Assembly: GCF_002368195.1 (NCBI RefSeq)
Contig: NZ_AP018178.1
Coordinates: 4,255,421-4,319,420, forward strand
DNA: 64,000 bases
Direction of reading: 5' to 3'
From: Calothrix sp. NIES-2100
GTDB lineage: Bacteria; Cyanobacteriota; Cyanobacteriia; Cyanobacteriales; Nostocaceae
Shown here: piece after piece, positions 63,101 to 64,000 of the stretch
Position numbering within the stretch: the stretch's first letter is position 1
Layout of the letters: each line of letters begins with the position of its first letter
Translations under genes and position numbers: made by a program
Notes under the pieces: generated by a model
What the model saw: only the letters and a program-made list of their open reading frames with translations
What the model was told of the DNA's origin: nothing
Databases searched by the model: none

Positions 63101-64000
63101 CCTGATGGGTCTGGTATTTATGCCTGTGTGTGCCATTTGAATCGCCCCATGCGGATGACTCAAGCCGAACTAGAGGCACATCCTCTTTGGCAAGGCTTTG
63201 GCAAAGAAGCAAAAAACCATCCGCCGATGCGAGGCTGGTTGGCTGCTCCCCTTGTAGGGCGAGACGAACAAAACATTGGGTTGATTCAGCTTTCAGACAA
63301 ATATGAAGGTGAATTTACCCCAGCTGACGAAGCCATCCTGATGCAGTTAGCGCAAATGGCATCTGTCGCCGTGGAAAATGCCCAGTTATACGCAGCCGAA
63401 CAACAAGCCAGGTCAGCAGCAGAAGCATCAAGAGAAGAAGCCCAAGCTGCCAACCGGATTAAGGATGAATTTTTAGCCGTACTGTCCCATGAATTGCGAT
63501 CGCCCCTGAATCCTATTTTGGGTTGGTCACGGCTCCTGCAAAATGGCAAACTAGACGCAGCGAAAACAAAACAAGCGCTCACAACTATCGAGCGTAATGC
63601 CAAACTGCAAATTGAACTGATTGAAGACCTTTTAGATGTCTCTCGGATTCTCCAAGGTAAGCTCAGTCTCACCAGCAGCCCGATTAATCTCGGATCAATT
63701 ATTAATGCGGCGCTGGAAACTGTGCGACTGTCAGCAGAAGCCAAGTCCATTGGGATTGAAGTAAACTTGAACCCTAAAATCGGAATGGTTTTGGGTGATT
63801 CAACCCGCTTACAGCAAATTATGTGGAATTTGCTCTCCAATGCTGTGAAATTTACACCCGCAGGCGGTCGGGTTGAAGTGCGATTGTCACAGGTGGAAAA
63901 TCAGGCGCAAATTACTGTGAGTGACACAGGCAAGGGTATTTCTCCTGATTTCCTACCTTATGTGTTTGATTATTTTCGGCAAGCAGATAGCGCCTCCACT
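60197..64000 (+). CDS. Large hybrid sensor histidine kinase (partial, runs off window)
   Basis: 1268 codons are present and the frame is still open at the window end. Order of domains: N-terminal PAS-like region (about 15-160, LMRSHDWSQTPLGAVETWSQ ... VWWGDNLINLYNDAYRAILGG); GAF (about 175-335); first histidine kinase with His359 (FFSNVSHEFRTPL), N-box LNLLSNAFKF and G-boxes; receiver with Asp682 (LTDVMMPRLDGF); PAS (about 775-885); GAF (about 905-1065); second histidine kinase with His1098 (AVLSHELRSPLNP), N-box WNLLSNAVKF and SDTGKGI near the edge. No transmembrane segments, so soluble. The start is uncertain: GTG at 60197 keeps the family-typical LFIGDSDMAALMR; the first ATG in frame is 60254. 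Signal sensed is unknown. Confidence 0.88.
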   Translation, partial: MTHEINSKISENLFIGDSDMAALMRSHDWSQTPLGAVETWSQSLKTAVRIMLTSRQAMFVWWGDNLINLYNDAYRAILGGKHPEALGQKAADVWREIWDQVGPRAETALFQNQGTYDEALLLIMERNGYPEETYYTFSYSPVPNDDGSTGGIICANTEDTPRIIGERQLALLKELAAKTADARTFDEACTLSIRCLATNPYDLPFAMIYLVEPEQHCVALAGTCGIERGHLAVPETVALDDNSLWHFAQVLTTHEPYVISDLASQFSDLPTGAWERSPHQIAVVPIAPSGRTGKAGVLVAALNPFRLFDDNYQGFLNLVAAQIAASIANAQAYEEERKRAEALAELDRAKTTFFSNVSHEFRTPLTLMLSPLEELLATDDLDATQRQQLALMQRNGLRLLKLVNTLLDFSRIEAGRVQAVYEPTDLAAFSAELASVFRSAIEQAGLEFIVICETLSEPVYVDREMWEKIVLNLLSNAFKFTFTGAIALTQRQIQQQIVLTVSDTGIGIPQTELPQLFERFHRVEGARGRTQEGSGIGLALVQELVRLHGGQVQVESIEGKGTTFTITIPIGTAHLPPERIQATRKLVSTALGAAPYIEEALRWLPEESVGSVGSEDLFDSNSFSSPVASASPPYILLVDDNADMREYVKRLLSRYYVVETATDGMAALEAIANHLPDLVLTDVMMPRLDGFGLLSALRSENRTREIPIILLSARAGEEAKVEGLAAGADDYLIKPFSARELLARVEATLKLAQLRRDAMQQEQMLRREAEIAKQNLETILSSINDGFYVLDRDWRFTYVNDRLCEIMSMERQEILSQNIWELFPDIIGTDIYIQFQHTLKEQTPVQFEHLYTAWNRWYEHRVYPSPDGLTVFAADITARKQAELEREHLLVRERHYIKQLQGLTTAALAINSAFSVEQVLQVITDQAASIIGTHQSVTSMTIDRDWAQAITAIYLSEKYAQRQNYDQQPDGSGIYACVCHLNRPMRMTQAELEAHPLWQGFGKEAKNHPPMRGWLAAPLVGRDEQNIGLIQLSDKYEGEFTPADEAILMQLAQMASVAVENAQLYAAEQQARSAAEASREEAQAANRIKDEFLAVLSHELRSPLNPILGWSRLLQNGKLDAAKTKQALTTIERNAKLQIELIEDLLDVSRILQGKLSLTSSPINLGSIINAALETVRLSAEAKSIGIEVNLNPKIGMVLGDSTRLQQIMWNLLSNAVKFTPAGGRVEVRLSQVENQAQITVSDTGKGISPDFLPYVFDYFRQADSAST

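Overview
The window looks like chromosomal DNA of a filamentous, heterocyst-type cyanobacterium (Nostocales, close to Nostoc/Anabaena). Three things point that way: frequent HIP1 octamers (GCGATCGC), stretches of the short tandem repeats typical of Nostoc (for example repeated CATTTGTCATTGGT units between genes), and a psbA gene encoding the D1 protein of photosystem II. A pix-type phototaxis locus with a red/green cyanobacteriochrome receptor, and a TamB-like protein of cyanobacterial type, fit the same picture. No rRNA, tRNA or CRISPR array was found.

Layout. 1-4.6 kb: the 3' end of a nucleoside transporter, a membrane-anchored hypothetical, a carotenoid-desaturase-like flavoenzyme, a SAM methyltransferase and a solitary cyclic-nucleotide-binding domain. 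5.0-9.1 kb: a lipoxygenase, a cytochrome P450 that lacks the oxygen-activating I-helix residues, and an unknown 185-residue protein, together a candidate oxylipin cassette. 9.3-14.5 kb: an atypical transketolase divergent from a DeoR-type repressor, a PHP phosphoesterase and purM. 14.8-21.5 kb: a type II restriction-modification system with a controller protein and recognisable C-boxes, an M48 peptidase, a secreted beta-sandwich protein and a HEPN-NACHT NTPase; the two ends of this stretch look like a small defence region. 21.8-30.9 kb: TamB, a DUF3110 protein, a stand-alone TnpB element and murQ. 31.6-41.4 kb: a complete phototaxis signalling cluster in the order pixG, pixH, pixI, pixJ, pixL. 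41.5-45.2 kb: a spermidine/putrescine-type ABC importer (potA, potD, potB) with an intervening four-helix-bundle gene and no second permease. 45.4-49.3 kb: two tandem PBP2-type transpeptidases. 49.5-59.5 kb: TPR protein, alpha/beta hydrolase, a lipoprotein with calcium-loop-like motifs, psbA, tyrA, a pentapeptide-repeat protein, a DUF1517-like protein and a basic lipoprotein. 60.2 kb to the end: a very large hybrid sensor kinase with two histidine-kinase modules, running off the window.

How the genes work together. In the pix cluster, PixJ (three bilin-type GAF domains plus a chemotaxis signalling domain) should pass light information through the CheW-like PixI to the CheA-like PixL and on to the response regulators PixG and PixH, which in relatives control type IV pilus motility. 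In the 5-9 kb cassette, the lipoxygenase would make a fatty-acid hydroperoxide and the P450 would rearrange or cleave it without needing O2. In the restriction system, the controller protein is expected to bind the C-boxes upstream of its own gene and so time expression of the nuclease, while the methyltransferase has its own N-terminal HTH and an operator-like palindrome.

Intergenic DNA is rich in small palindromic and MITE-like repeats; at least eight distinct inverted-repeat elements were located by eye. All assignments come from reading the sequence and from remembered family motifs; no database search was run.
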